Below, piece by piece: positions 1 to 6,389 of a DNA stretch of 6,389 bases. A program made the translations under genes and the position numbers. The notes under the pieces are model-generated. The model saw nothing but the letters and a program-made list of their open reading frames with translations, did not search any database and was not told the origin of the DNA. This DNA comes from an uncultured Rhodanobacteraceae bacterium. Its GTDB lineage: Bacteria; Pseudomonadota; Gammaproteobacteria; Xanthomonadales; Rhodanobacteraceae. The stretch spans positions 1-6,389 of the forward strand of contig CAJXGK010000113.1 in the NCBI GenBank assembly GCA_913053815.1. The letters run 5' to 3'. Positions within the stretch are counted from its first letter, which is position 1; the number at the start of each line of letters is the position of its first letter.

Positions 1-12
1 GGAGTCCGTAGG

Positions 13-42
13 TCGGGTTAGGTGCGTAGCACCGTAATCCGA
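13..42 (+). repeat. REP-like hairpin unit, left copy
   Basis: A 30-base imperfect palindrome. Outer stem 13-20 pairs with 35-42 (one G-T wobble, G17 with T38). Inner stem GGTGC (21-25) pairs with GCACC (29-33) around a GTA loop. G34 is left unpaired between the two stems. The right-hand copy has the same architecture with its unpaired base at the matching place, so the bulge looks like a property of the repeat family rather than decay. Confidence 0.75.
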
Positions 43-62
43 CATGCCCTGCCTCCGGATTG

Positions 63-92
63 TCGGGTTACGGTGCTACGCACCTAACCCGA
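63..92 (-). repeat. REP-like hairpin unit, right copy (inverted)
   Basis: Inverted copy of the unit at 13-42. Outer stem 63-70 pairs perfectly with 85-92, inner stem GGTGC (72-76) pairs with GCACC (80-84), the loop is TAC, and C71 is unpaired. Its outer stem is fully Watson-Crick where the left copy has a wobble. It is the copy nearer the gltD 3' end and would be transcribed first in any readthrough from that gene. Confidence 0.75.
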
Positions 93-101
93 CCTACATC
101 T

Positions 102-1565
102 CTACCGAGGCAGGTCTGAACATCCCATCAAAAATTCATCCACTGCGCGTGCACATTGCCGGCCCTCGCGGATTGCCCACACCACAAGTGATTGGCCACG
201 TCGCATATCCCCGGCAACGAAGACCTTTTCAACACAAGTCTGGTAACAAGCAGGACCGTCGGTAGTCGCTTTGACGTTGCCACGAGAATCCTTCGCCACG
301 CCGAACGCGTCCAGAAGCTTCGGTTCCGGCGAGATGAAGCCCATGGCGAGTAGTACCAGTTCTGCACGAATCTCAAACTCACTACCGGCGATCTCGTTCA
401 TTTTGCCATCGTGCCATTGCAGGCGTACCCCGGTGAGGCTTTTCACGTGTCCTTTACCATCGTCATTGAAGCGCTTAGTCGCCACGGCCCAATCGCGTTC
501 ACAGCCTTCCTCGTGCGAGCTGGAGGTCCGCAGCTTAGTCGGCCAGTATGGCCAGACCAGCCACGTGTTCTCCTGAGATGGCGGCTGCGGTAACAACTCG
601 AACTGGGTGATGGAGGTGGCCGCCTGCCGGTTTGACGTGCCGACACAGTCAGAACCGGTGTCGCCACCACCGATCACCATCACGTGTTTGCCGGTCGCCA
701 AGATGGGGGCCCTCAGCGGGTCACCAGTCGCCGCCTGGTTTTGCTGCGAAAGAAAGTCCATCGCCAAGTGGACCCCGCTCAATTCGCGCCCCGGCACCGG
801 AAGATCACGCGGGGTTTCAGCACCACCAGCCATCACCACCGCATCGAAGTCCTGCTGCAACTGCTCGGGAGTCATTACCTCGGCCCTGGCGTATGCCCCG
901 CTCCCCGCTGCAGCGCCTACCAAGACGCCGGTACGGAAACCCACACCTTCACTGCACAACTGCTTTACCCGGCGATCAATATGCCTTTTTTCCAATTTGA
1001 AGTTGGGAATGCCGTAACGCAACAAGCCGCCGATACGGTCGTGCTTCTCAAAAATCGTCACGGCATGGCCAACGCGAGCAAGTTGCTGTGCGGTAGCAAG
1101 ACCGGCCGGACCGGAGCCCACCACGGCTACCTTACGACCGGTCTTGGGTAGGGCCGGTTGTGGTACCACCCAACCTTCTTCCCAGGCCTTGTCGATGATC
1201 TTATGTTCGATCGACTTGATGCCCACCGCATCGCTATTGATAGTCAATGTGCAGGCGGCTTCGCATGGAGCCGGACAGATACGGCCGGTGAACTCAGGAA
1301 AATTATTGGTTGAATGCAGCACCTCGATCGCGTGCTTCCAATCCTGCCGATACACAAGATCATTGAAGTCCGGAATGATGTTGTCGACCGGGCAGCCATT
1401 TTGACAGAACGGGGTGCCGCAATCCATGCAGCGTGCCGCCTGAATGTGCGCGTCCGTGTCGGACAAATGCTGGATAAATTCGTGCCAATGCTTTTTGCGC
1501 TGTGATGGACTCTCGCTGCTTTCCTGGCGACGTGAGTATTCGAGAAAACCGGTGATCTTACCCAT
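102..1565 (-). CDS. gltD: Glutamate synthase (NADPH) small subunit
   Basis: 487-residue beta subunit of glutamate synthase, close to the usual family length. It oxidises NADPH on FAD and passes electrons through 4Fe-4S clusters to the FMN of GltB, in the cytoplasm. The N-terminal ferredoxin-like segment carries two cysteine sets: C46/C49/C54/C58 ([14 protein letters not shown]) and C97/C101/C105 (CPAPCEAAC). A Rossmann FAD site follows at about 146-155 ([10 protein letters not shown]), then the NADPH-binding Rossmann motif near 297-306 ([10 protein letters not shown]). The family signature [11 protein letters not shown] lies at 344-354, and the C-terminal FAD motif [20 protein letters not shown] at 451-470. 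The ATG at 1565 is preceded by AGAGGA (1576-1581) at 10-base spacing, and the protein starts with the usual [10 protein letters not shown], so the start is secure. It lies 21 bases after the gltB stop, so the two are almost certainly co-transcribed. The end is TAG at 102-104. No defect is visible. Confidence 0.97.
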   Translation of the reverse strand: MGKITGFLEYSRRQESSESPSQRKKHWHEFIQHLSDTDAHIQAARCMDCGTPFCQNGCPVDNIIPDFNDLVYRQDWKHAIEVLHSTNNFPEFTGRICPAPCEAACTLTINSDAVGIKSIEHKIIDKAWEEGWVVPQPALPKTGRKVAVVGSGPAGLATAQQLARVGHAVTIFEKHDRIGGLLRYGIPNFKLEKRHIDRRVKQLCSEGVGFRTGVLVGAAAGSGAYARAEVMTPEQLQQDFDAVVMAGGAETPRDLPVPGRELSGVHLAMDFLSQQNQAATGDPLRAPILATGKHVMVIGGGDTGSDCVGTSNRQAATSITQFELLPQPPSQENTWLVWPYWPTKLRTSSSHEEGCERDWAVATKRFNDDGKGHVKSLTGVRLQWHDGKMNEIAGSEFEIRAELVLLAMGFISPEPKLLDAFGVAKDSRGNVKATTDGPACYQTCVEKVFVAGDMRRGQSLVVWAIREGRQCARAVDEFLMGCSDLPR

Positions 1566-1586
1566 AATTTTTGTTTCCTCTGGGGC

Positions 1587-4500
1587 TCAGACCGTGGCCT
1601 TACCGGTGGATACCTGCACCGCTTCTTGGTGCGACTCCAGCAAGACCCGTCGGTACTCGTTCGGCATCACTTTCACGAAACGTGTGCGGGCGGTGATCCA
1701 GTCATGCAGGATCTCTTTAGCGCGAAAGCTGCCTGTATAGCGGAAGTGCGATTCGAGCAATCGTCGCAGGATGGCCTCATCTGTTGCGGGCGTTAGGCCA
1801 CGTGCTGGCGCATGCCATAACGCCCGCAATACCCGCAGCTCCTGTTCCACGCCGGAGAGTAACGGTTCCAAAGCCACCATCGAGAGATTGCACCTGGACT
1901 CGAACAGGCCGTCGAAATCATAAACATAGGCCACCCCACCGGACATGCCGGCGGCAAAATTGCGCCCGGTTTCACCGAGTACCACAACCGTACCGCCCGT
2001 CATGTATTCGCAACCGTGGTCACCCACCCCTTCGACGACCGCGGTAGCACCGGAATTACGTACCGCGAAACGTTCGCCCGCCACACCGTTGAAATAGGCC
2101 TCACCTTCACTCGCCCCATACAGCACGGTATTGCCGGCAATAATATGCTCCGGGCCGAAGCCATGGAAATCATTAGGCGAGCGCACAATGATGCGGCCAC
2201 CGGACAGCCCCTTGCCGACGTAATCATTGCTTTCGCCAACTAAATCAAGGGTGATACCACGGGCCAGAAAAGCACCAAAACTCTGTCCGGCCACCCCATC
2301 CAGTTGGATATGGATGGTGTCATCGGGCAAGCCCGCATGGCCGTAACGACGCGCCACTTCGCCCGAAAGCATGGTGCCCACCGTGCGGTTGATATTACGT
2401 ACGGCGACGATAAAGCTGGCCGTTTCCCCATGTTCCAGCGCTGGCCCGGCTTTCTCAATCAAGATGTGGTCAAGGGCCTTGCTGGCCTTGTCAAGGCCAT
2501 GGTTCTGCGCCTCCATGTGCCGTTGTGCGACATCTGCCGGCACCTGTGGACGATGGAACACGCGCGAGAAATCCAGGCCGCACGCTTTCCAGTGCTTGAT
2601 GCCGGGTCGGGTGTCGAGTAAATCGGCCCGGCCGATCAGATCATCGAAGTAACGGATACCCAGCTGTGCCATAAGCCGGCGAGCTTCCTCAGCGACGAAG
2701 AAGAAATAGTTAACGAGGTGTTCCGGCTTACCACTGAACTTCTTGCGCAGTACCGGATCTTGCGTCGCCACACCGGTCGGACAGGTGTTGAGGTGACACT
2801 TACGCATCATGATGCATCCTTCCACGACCAGTGGCGCCGTCGCAAATCCGAACTCGTCGGCCCCCAGCAGGGCACCGATCACCACGTCGCGCCCCGTCTT
2901 GATCTGACCGTCCACTTGTATGCGGATACGCCCACGTAGGTGGTTCAGAACCAGGGTCTGCTGGGTCTCGGCAAGACCCAGTTCCCACGGTGTACCGACA
3001 TGCTTGATCGACGACCACAAGGAAGCACCGGTACCCCCATCGTGTCCGGCAATCACCACATGATCGGCCTTGGCCTTGGCCACCCCCGCGGCCACCGTAC
3101 CCACGCCCACCTCAGAAACTAGTTTTACCGAGATCGACGCTTGTGGATTACAATTCTTAAGATCATGAATGAGCTGGGCTAAATCCTCGATCGAGTAGAT
3201 ATCATGATGGGGCGGTGGTGAGATCAGGCCCACGCCAGGTACCGAGCAACGCAGTTTGGCGATGTAATCAGTGACCTTGTGGCCCGGCAGCTGGCCGCCC
3301 TCACCGGGTTTCGCACCTTGTGAGATCTTAATCTGGATCTGGTCAGCCGAAACCAGATACGCTGCGGTTACCCCAAATCGACCCGAGGCTACTTGCTTGA
3401 TACGCGAGCGCAGCGAATCACCTGCCTGCAGCTCAAAATCCCGTTCGATATGTTCCTTGCCCAGAATGTCGGCCACAGTGTCGCCTTGCTTAATCGTCAC
3501 GCCGCACAGCTCATTCTGGTAACGGGCCTCATCCTCACCCCCTTCGCCAGTGTTCGACTTGCCACCGATACGGTTCATGGCGATAGCCAGCGTGGTGTGC
3601 GCTTCGGTCGAAATCGAACCCAACGACATGGCCCCCGTGGCAAAACGCTTGACGATTTCCTTGGCCGGTTCCACCGCATCGAGTGAAATGGCCGTAGCTG
3701 GATCAGTGTGAAACTCAAACATGCCGCGCAACGTCAGGTAACGCCGGGACTGATCGTTAACTAGCTGCGCGTATTCTTGGTAGATCTTGGAGTCGTTCGA
3801 ACGCGTTGCATGCTGCAGCTTTGCGATCATATCCGGCGTCCACATATGCTCCTCGCCACGTACGCGCCAGGCATACTCACCACCCGCCATGAGGCTATCG
3901 GCCAGTACCGGGTCGTCACTGTAAGCAGCGGCATGCCGACGCAGCACCTCCTCAGCGATCTCGAACAAACCCATCCCTTCAATATTAGACGTGGTACCAG
4001 TAAAATATTTATCAATCAGATCACGATTCAAGCCGACCACTTCGAAATTTTGTGCGCCGGTATAGGACATATAGGTGGAGATGCCCATCTTGGACATCAC
4101 CTTCTGCAGACCCTTATCAATCGCCTTAACATAGTTTTTGATCGCCTTTTCAGGGGTTATCTCGCTCTTCATGGTGATGAAAGTATGGGCCAGTACCTCC
4201 ATCGCCAGGTACGGGTGAACGGCCTCCGCACCGTAACCAGCGAGCAGTGCAAAGTGGTGCACTTCGCGCGCTGAGCCGGTCTCTACGACCAATCCGGTGC
4301 TGGTGCGCAAGCCCTTGCCCACCAAGTGTTGATGGACAGCCGAAGTTGCTAGCAAAGCGGGGATGGCCACGCATTCGCGGCCGGCCCTCCGGTCCGACAC
4401 AATGAGGATGTTGTGACCCTGCCGGATTGCGTCCACGGCTTGTGCACACAGCGAGGCTAAACACGCCTCAATACCAGCTTTGCCCCACGCCACCGGGTAA

Positions 4501-6389
4501 CAGATATCCAGCTCGAAGCTACGAAACTTACCCTGCGAATAGCGTTCAATGTCACGGATCTTGGCCATCTCCGCGAAGTCCAGGATCGGTTGCAACACCT
4601 CCAGACGTAGCGGTGGATTGACATTGTTGATATCCAGCAGGTTAGGCTTGGGTCCGATGAAGGACACCAGCGACATCACCATCTGCTCGCGGATTGGATC
4701 GATGGATGGGTTCGTCACCTGCGCAAACAGCTGGCGAAAATACTGGTACAGAGACTTGCTCCGGCTCGAAAGAACAGCCAGCGGTGAGTCGTTACCCATC
4801 GCTCCGATTGCTTCTTCTCCTTTCTGCGCCATAGGGAGCATATGGAACTTCAGATCCTCCTGGCTGTAGCCGAAAGCCTGCTGGCGGTCGAGCAAAGTAT
4901 CGGTGACGTGAACTTCGGTTCTGGCTTTGGGTAAGTTATCGAGCTTGATGCGAATGCGTTCGATCCACTGTTTGTAAGGCTTGGCGTTGGCGAGCTGCTC
5001 CTTCAGTTCTTGGTCATCGATGATACGACCTGCTTCCATGTCGATCAGCAGCATCTTGCCCGGCTGCAGACGCCATTTTTTGACGATCCTGGATTCGGCA
5101 ATCGGCAGTACCCCGGCCTCCGAGGCCATAATCACCAAATCGTTATCGGTGATGATATAGCGCGCCGGACGTAGGCCGTTACGGTCAAGCGTGGCCCCTA
5201 CTTGGCAGCCATTAGTAAACGCGATGGCGGCGGGGCCGTCCCACGGTTCCATCATGGCACTGTGATATTCGTAGAACGCACGATGGTTATCATCCATCAG
5301 CGTGTGCCGTTCCCATGCTTCGGGGATCATCATCATCATCGCGTGCGCCAGCGGATAGCCGGCCATCGTCAACAGTTCAAGGCAGTTGTCGAATGAAGCG
5401 GTATCGGACTGCCCCGGATAGATCAACGGCCACAGTTTGCCAAGATCAGCGCCGAGTACGGGTGAGGAAATCGCACCGATACGTGCTTTGATCCAATTGA
5501 CGTTACCCTTGACCGTATTGATTTCGCCGTTGTGCGCGATCATCCGGTAGGGGTGGGCCAGTTCCCACGCAGGGAAAGTATTGGTCGAGAACCGCTGGTG
5601 TACCAGAGCCAGCGCTGAAACGGTACGGGGGTCAGCCAGATCGAGATAGTAGCGTCCGACCTGATCGGCCAATAGCAGCCCCTTGTAGACCACGGTACGC
5701 GTGGACATCGAGGCGACGAAGTATTCCTTGCCATGTTTGAGATTAAGTGCCCGGATCGCGTGACTGGAGGTCTTGCGAATCACGTAGAGTTTTCGCTCCA
5801 AGGCATCGGGAACCATGACGTCCGGCCCGCGCCCTATAAAGATCTGGCGGATCACCGGTTCTTTTGCCTTGACTGCCGGGGACATCGGCATGTCTGGGTC
5901 GAGGTGGACGTTGCGCCAGCCCAATACCACCTGGCCCTCGGCATGCACCGAACGCTCCAACTCCTGTTCACAAGCCCGCCGCGAGGCCGGCTCCTTAGGC
6001 AGAAAAATCATGCCAACGCCGTACTCACCCGGCGGCGGTAGTTTAACGCTATGCCGGGTCATTTCCTCGCGGTAGAACTGATCCGGAATCTGGATCAGGA
6101 TGCCGGCTCCATCACCCATCAGCGAATCGGCGCCCACCGCACCGCGGTGATCCAGATTACGCAGAATCAGCATCATGCGCCGGTACAGGCCTTCCGCCAG
6201 TGGATCAGCGCACAGCGCCTGCCGGTAAAGCTCCAGCGCAGTCTCGTGCCGATTGGCCTGCTCCAGGCAATGCGATATTTCGCCCAAGGTCCGCTGGAAG
6301 CGATTACGCATCTGTTCACGGCAACTGACCACGGCCTCCAGATCTTCCACACCGTCCATGAAGGGTCCACGATACAAAGACAGCAGTTG
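1587..6389 (-). CDS. gltB: Glutamate synthase large subunit, N-terminus replaced by a BTAD fragment; 5' end outside window
   Basis: The frame is open from the window edge (CAA at 6389) to TGA at 1587-1589; residues here count from the TTG at 6377, which is not a credible start. From about residue 70 it is a full-length GltB alpha subunit, which makes glutamate from glutamine-derived ammonia and 2-oxoglutarate. In order: class II amidotransferase domain (about 70-480) with DHRG (76-79) and the oxyanion motif AHNGEIN (281-287); central domain (about 490-780); FMN synthase domain (about 840-1245) with [13 protein letters not shown] (941-953), [15 protein letters not shown] (1020-1034) and 3Fe-4S cysteines C1188/C1194/C1199 in the family spacing of 6 and 5; and a GXGXG beta-helix (about 1335-1485). 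What is missing is the start: family members have a short propeptide and then the catalytic N-terminal Cys in a CGVGF-like motif, about 26 residues before NLDHRG. Here residues 1-69 are unrelated BTAD-like sequence, with no CGVG/CGIG anywhere. The glutaminase activity should therefore be lost, while the synthase half looks intact. gltB's own promoter, ribosome binding site and start are also absent. This is either a real fusion or a chimeric assembly. Confidence 0.93.
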   Translation of the reverse strand, partial: QLLSLYRGPFMDGVEDLEAVVSCREQMRNRFQRTLGEISHCLEQANRHETALELYRQALCADPLAEGLYRRMMLILRNLDHRGAVGADSLMGDGAGILIQIPDQFYREEMTRHSVKLPPPGEYGVGMIFLPKEPASRRACEQELERSVHAEGQVVLGWRNVHLDPDMPMSPAVKAKEPVIRQIFIGRGPDVMVPDALERKLYVIRKTSSHAIRALNLKHGKEYFVASMSTRTVVYKGLLLADQVGRYYLDLADPRTVSALALVHQRFSTNTFPAWELAHPYRMIAHNGEINTVKGNVNWIKARIGAISSPVLGADLGKLWPLIYPGQSDTASFDNCLELLTMAGYPLAHAMMMMIPEAWERHTLMDDNHRAFYEYHSAMMEPWDGPAAIAFTNGCQVGATLDRNGLRPARYIITDNDLVIMASEAGVLPIAESRIVKKWRLQPGKMLLIDMEAGRIIDDQELKEQLANAKPYKQWIERIRIKLDNLPKARTEVHVTDTLLDRQQAFGYSQEDLKFHMLPMAQKGEEAIGAMGNDSPLAVLSSRSKSLYQYFRQLFAQVTNPSIDPIREQMVMSLVSFIGPKPNLLDINNVNPPLRLEVLQPILDFAEMAKIRDIERYSQGKFRSFELDICYPVAWGKAGIEACLASLCAQAVDAIRQGHNILIVSDRRAGRECVAIPALLATSAVHQHLVGKGLRTSTGLVVETGSAREVHHFALLAGYGAEAVHPYLAMEVLAHTFITMKSEITPEKAIKNYVKAIDKGLQKVMSKMGISTYMSYTGAQNFEVVGLNRDLIDKYFTGTTSNIEGMGLFEIAEEVLRRHAAAYSDDPVLADSLMAGGEYAWRVRGEEHMWTPDMIAKLQHATRSNDSKIYQEYAQLVNDQSRRYLTLRGMFEFHTDPATAISLDAVEPAKEIVKRFATGAMSLGSISTEAHTTLAIAMNRIGGKSNTGEGGEDEARYQNELCGVTIKQGDTVADILGKEHIERDFELQAGDSLRSRIKQVASGRFGVTAAYLVSADQIQIKISQGAKPGEGGQLPGHKVTDYIAKLRCSVPGVGLISPPPHHDIYSIEDLAQLIHDLKNCNPQASISVKLVSEVGVGTVAAGVAKAKADHVVIAGHDGGTGASLWSSIKHVGTPWELGLAETQQTLVLNHLRGRIRIQVDGQIKTGRDVVIGALLGADEFGFATAPLVVEGCIMMRKCHLNTCPTGVATQDPVLRKKFSGKPEHLVNYFFFVAEEARRLMAQLGIRYFDDLIGRADLLDTRPGIKHWKACGLDFSRVFHRPQVPADVAQRHMEAQNHGLDKASKALDHILIEKAGPALEHGETASFIVAVRNINRTVGTMLSGEVARRYGHAGLPDDTIHIQLDGVAGQSFGAFLARGITLDLVGESNDYVGKGLSGGRIIVRSPNDFHGFGPEHIIAGNTVLYGASEGEAYFNGVAGERFAVRNSGATAVVEGVGDHGCEYMTGGTVVVLGETGRNFAAGMSGGVAYVYDFDGLFESRCNLSMVALEPLLSGVEQELRVLRALWHAPARGLTPATDEAILRRLLESHFRYTGSFRAKEILHDWITARTRFVKVMPNEYRRVLLESHQEAVQVSTGKATV
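6156..6176 (-). other. Junction between BTAD-like and GltB sequence
   Basis: The change of family falls inside MMLILRN (M68 at 6176 to N74 at 6156). Residues up to MM fit the BTAD helix (LYRRMM), and residues from ILRNLDHRG onward fit GltB. Leucine 70 and its neighbours could belong to either, so the exact breakpoint may sit in a few bases of shared sequence. Aligned on NLDHRG, where family numbering puts Arg31 in DHRG, everything before roughly mature residue 22-23 of GltB is gone, including Cys1. The frame is kept exactly across the join. Confidence 0.7.
6171..6389 (-). other. Fragment of a bacterial transcriptional activator domain (BTAD) regulator, fused to GltB
   Basis: About 73 residues read in frame into GltB. 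They open with QLLS then LYRGPFMDG, continue with an arginine-rich helix ([16 protein letters not shown]), and end in a TPR-like helix pair: [11 protein letters not shown] followed by [12 protein letters not shown]. The LYRGPF...DPLAE-LYRRMM pattern is typical of the BTAD domain (SARP/AfsR-type and some LuxR/MalT-like ATPase regulators), recognised from memory without a profile search. The fragment is cut at both ends: the DNA-binding or ATPase part would lie outside the window, and the closing helix and rest of the protein are replaced by GltB. G+C by hand count over 6181-6389 is about 59 percent, not visibly different from the gltB body, so composition gives no sign of a foreign source. Known GltB proteins do not, to my knowledge, carry this domain. 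Confidence 0.75.

Larger units (their letters stand above)
8..97. repeat. REP/BIME-like long inverted repeat after gltD
   Basis: Two 37-base arms (8-44 and 61-97) are reverse complements with a single mismatch (T38 against G67, a possible G-U wobble in one transcript). They are separated by a 16-base spacer (45-60). Each arm is itself an imperfect palindrome, so the element can fold either as one long cruciform or as two adjacent hairpins, the layout of paired REP units (BIMEs). It begins 4 bases beyond the gltD stop codon. Elements of this kind are extragenic, often sit at the 3' ends of operons, and can stabilise upstream mRNA or attenuate readthrough; that role here is inference. There is no T-run after the hairpin in the gltD direction, so it is not a canonical intrinsic terminator. 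No flanking target duplication is visible (1-7 and 98-104 differ), which gives no support to an insertion-sequence end. Confidence 0.85.

Noticed and set aside
8..97. Intrinsic (rho-independent) terminator for gltBD
   Set aside because: The hairpin potential is strong, but no T-rich run follows on the minus strand (positions 7 to 1). A REP-like repeat fits better, though attenuation is still possible.
8..97. Insertion sequence or MITE with terminal inverted repeats
   Set aside because: The spacer is only 16 bases, each arm is itself a hairpin, and no target-site duplication flanks the element.
607..1017. Plus-strand open frames inside gltD and gltB (for example 607-1017 and 3777-4274)
   Set aside because: They lie antisense to two strongly conserved genes, show no recognisable domain, and are explained by the codon pattern of the real genes.
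5326..5340. Five tandem ATC triplets as a microsatellite
   Set aside because: They encode the Met-rich stretch MMMMI just before PEAW, a place where GltB proteins commonly have several Met residues. It is an ordinary coding sequence.
6173..6176. ATG codons at 6176 or 6173 (M68/M69) as the true gltB start
   Set aside because: No purine-rich ribosome binding site stands out just upstream, the upstream codons read as a coherent protein domain, and such a start would still lack the catalytic Cys.
6375..6377. TTG at 6377 as the start of a 1596-residue GltB
   Set aside because: The frame remains open upstream through CAA-CTG-CTG-TCT to the window edge, and LYRGPF is the middle of a BTAD-type domain, so the real start lies outside the window.

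Overview
The window is almost entirely a minus-strand glutamate synthase (GOGAT) locus, read from right to left: the large-subunit gene gltB (about 6170 down to 1587), a 21-base gap, then the small-subunit gene gltD (1565 down to 102). Just past the gltD stop, at the left edge, lies a 90-base inverted repeat of the REP/BIME kind. No other gene is supported. Both proteins are of the NADPH-dependent bacterial GOGAT type. Together with the REP-like palindrome and a G+C content in the mid to upper fifties by eye, this suggests a proteobacterium, probably gamma- or betaproteobacterial. That assignment is inference; there is no taxonomic marker here.

The two enzyme subunits should work as one complex. 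GltB releases ammonia from glutamine in an N-terminal class II amidotransferase domain and passes it to an FMN/3Fe-4S synthase domain that makes glutamate from 2-oxoglutarate. GltD takes electrons from NADPH through FAD and 4Fe-4S clusters. All cofactor motifs of GltD, and those of the central and C-terminal parts of GltB, are intact, with no frameshift or internal stop.

The striking feature is at the right-hand end. The GltB reading frame does not begin with the family's propeptide and catalytic Cys-Gly-Val-Gly start. Instead, the first GltB-like residues ([15 protein letters not shown]) are joined in frame to about 73 residues that look like a piece of a bacterial transcriptional activator domain (BTAD, the TPR-like domain of SARP/AfsR and some LuxR/MalT-type regulators). 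This frame stays open to the window edge, so the true start lies outside. The join, near 6156-6176, removes the amidotransferase nucleophile Cys1 and about 22 residues after it, and also removes gltB's own start, ribosome binding site and promoter. It is either a genuine deletion/recombination product (a regulator-GltB chimera, predicted to be glutaminase-dead) or an assembly/amplification chimera. The sequence alone cannot decide between these.
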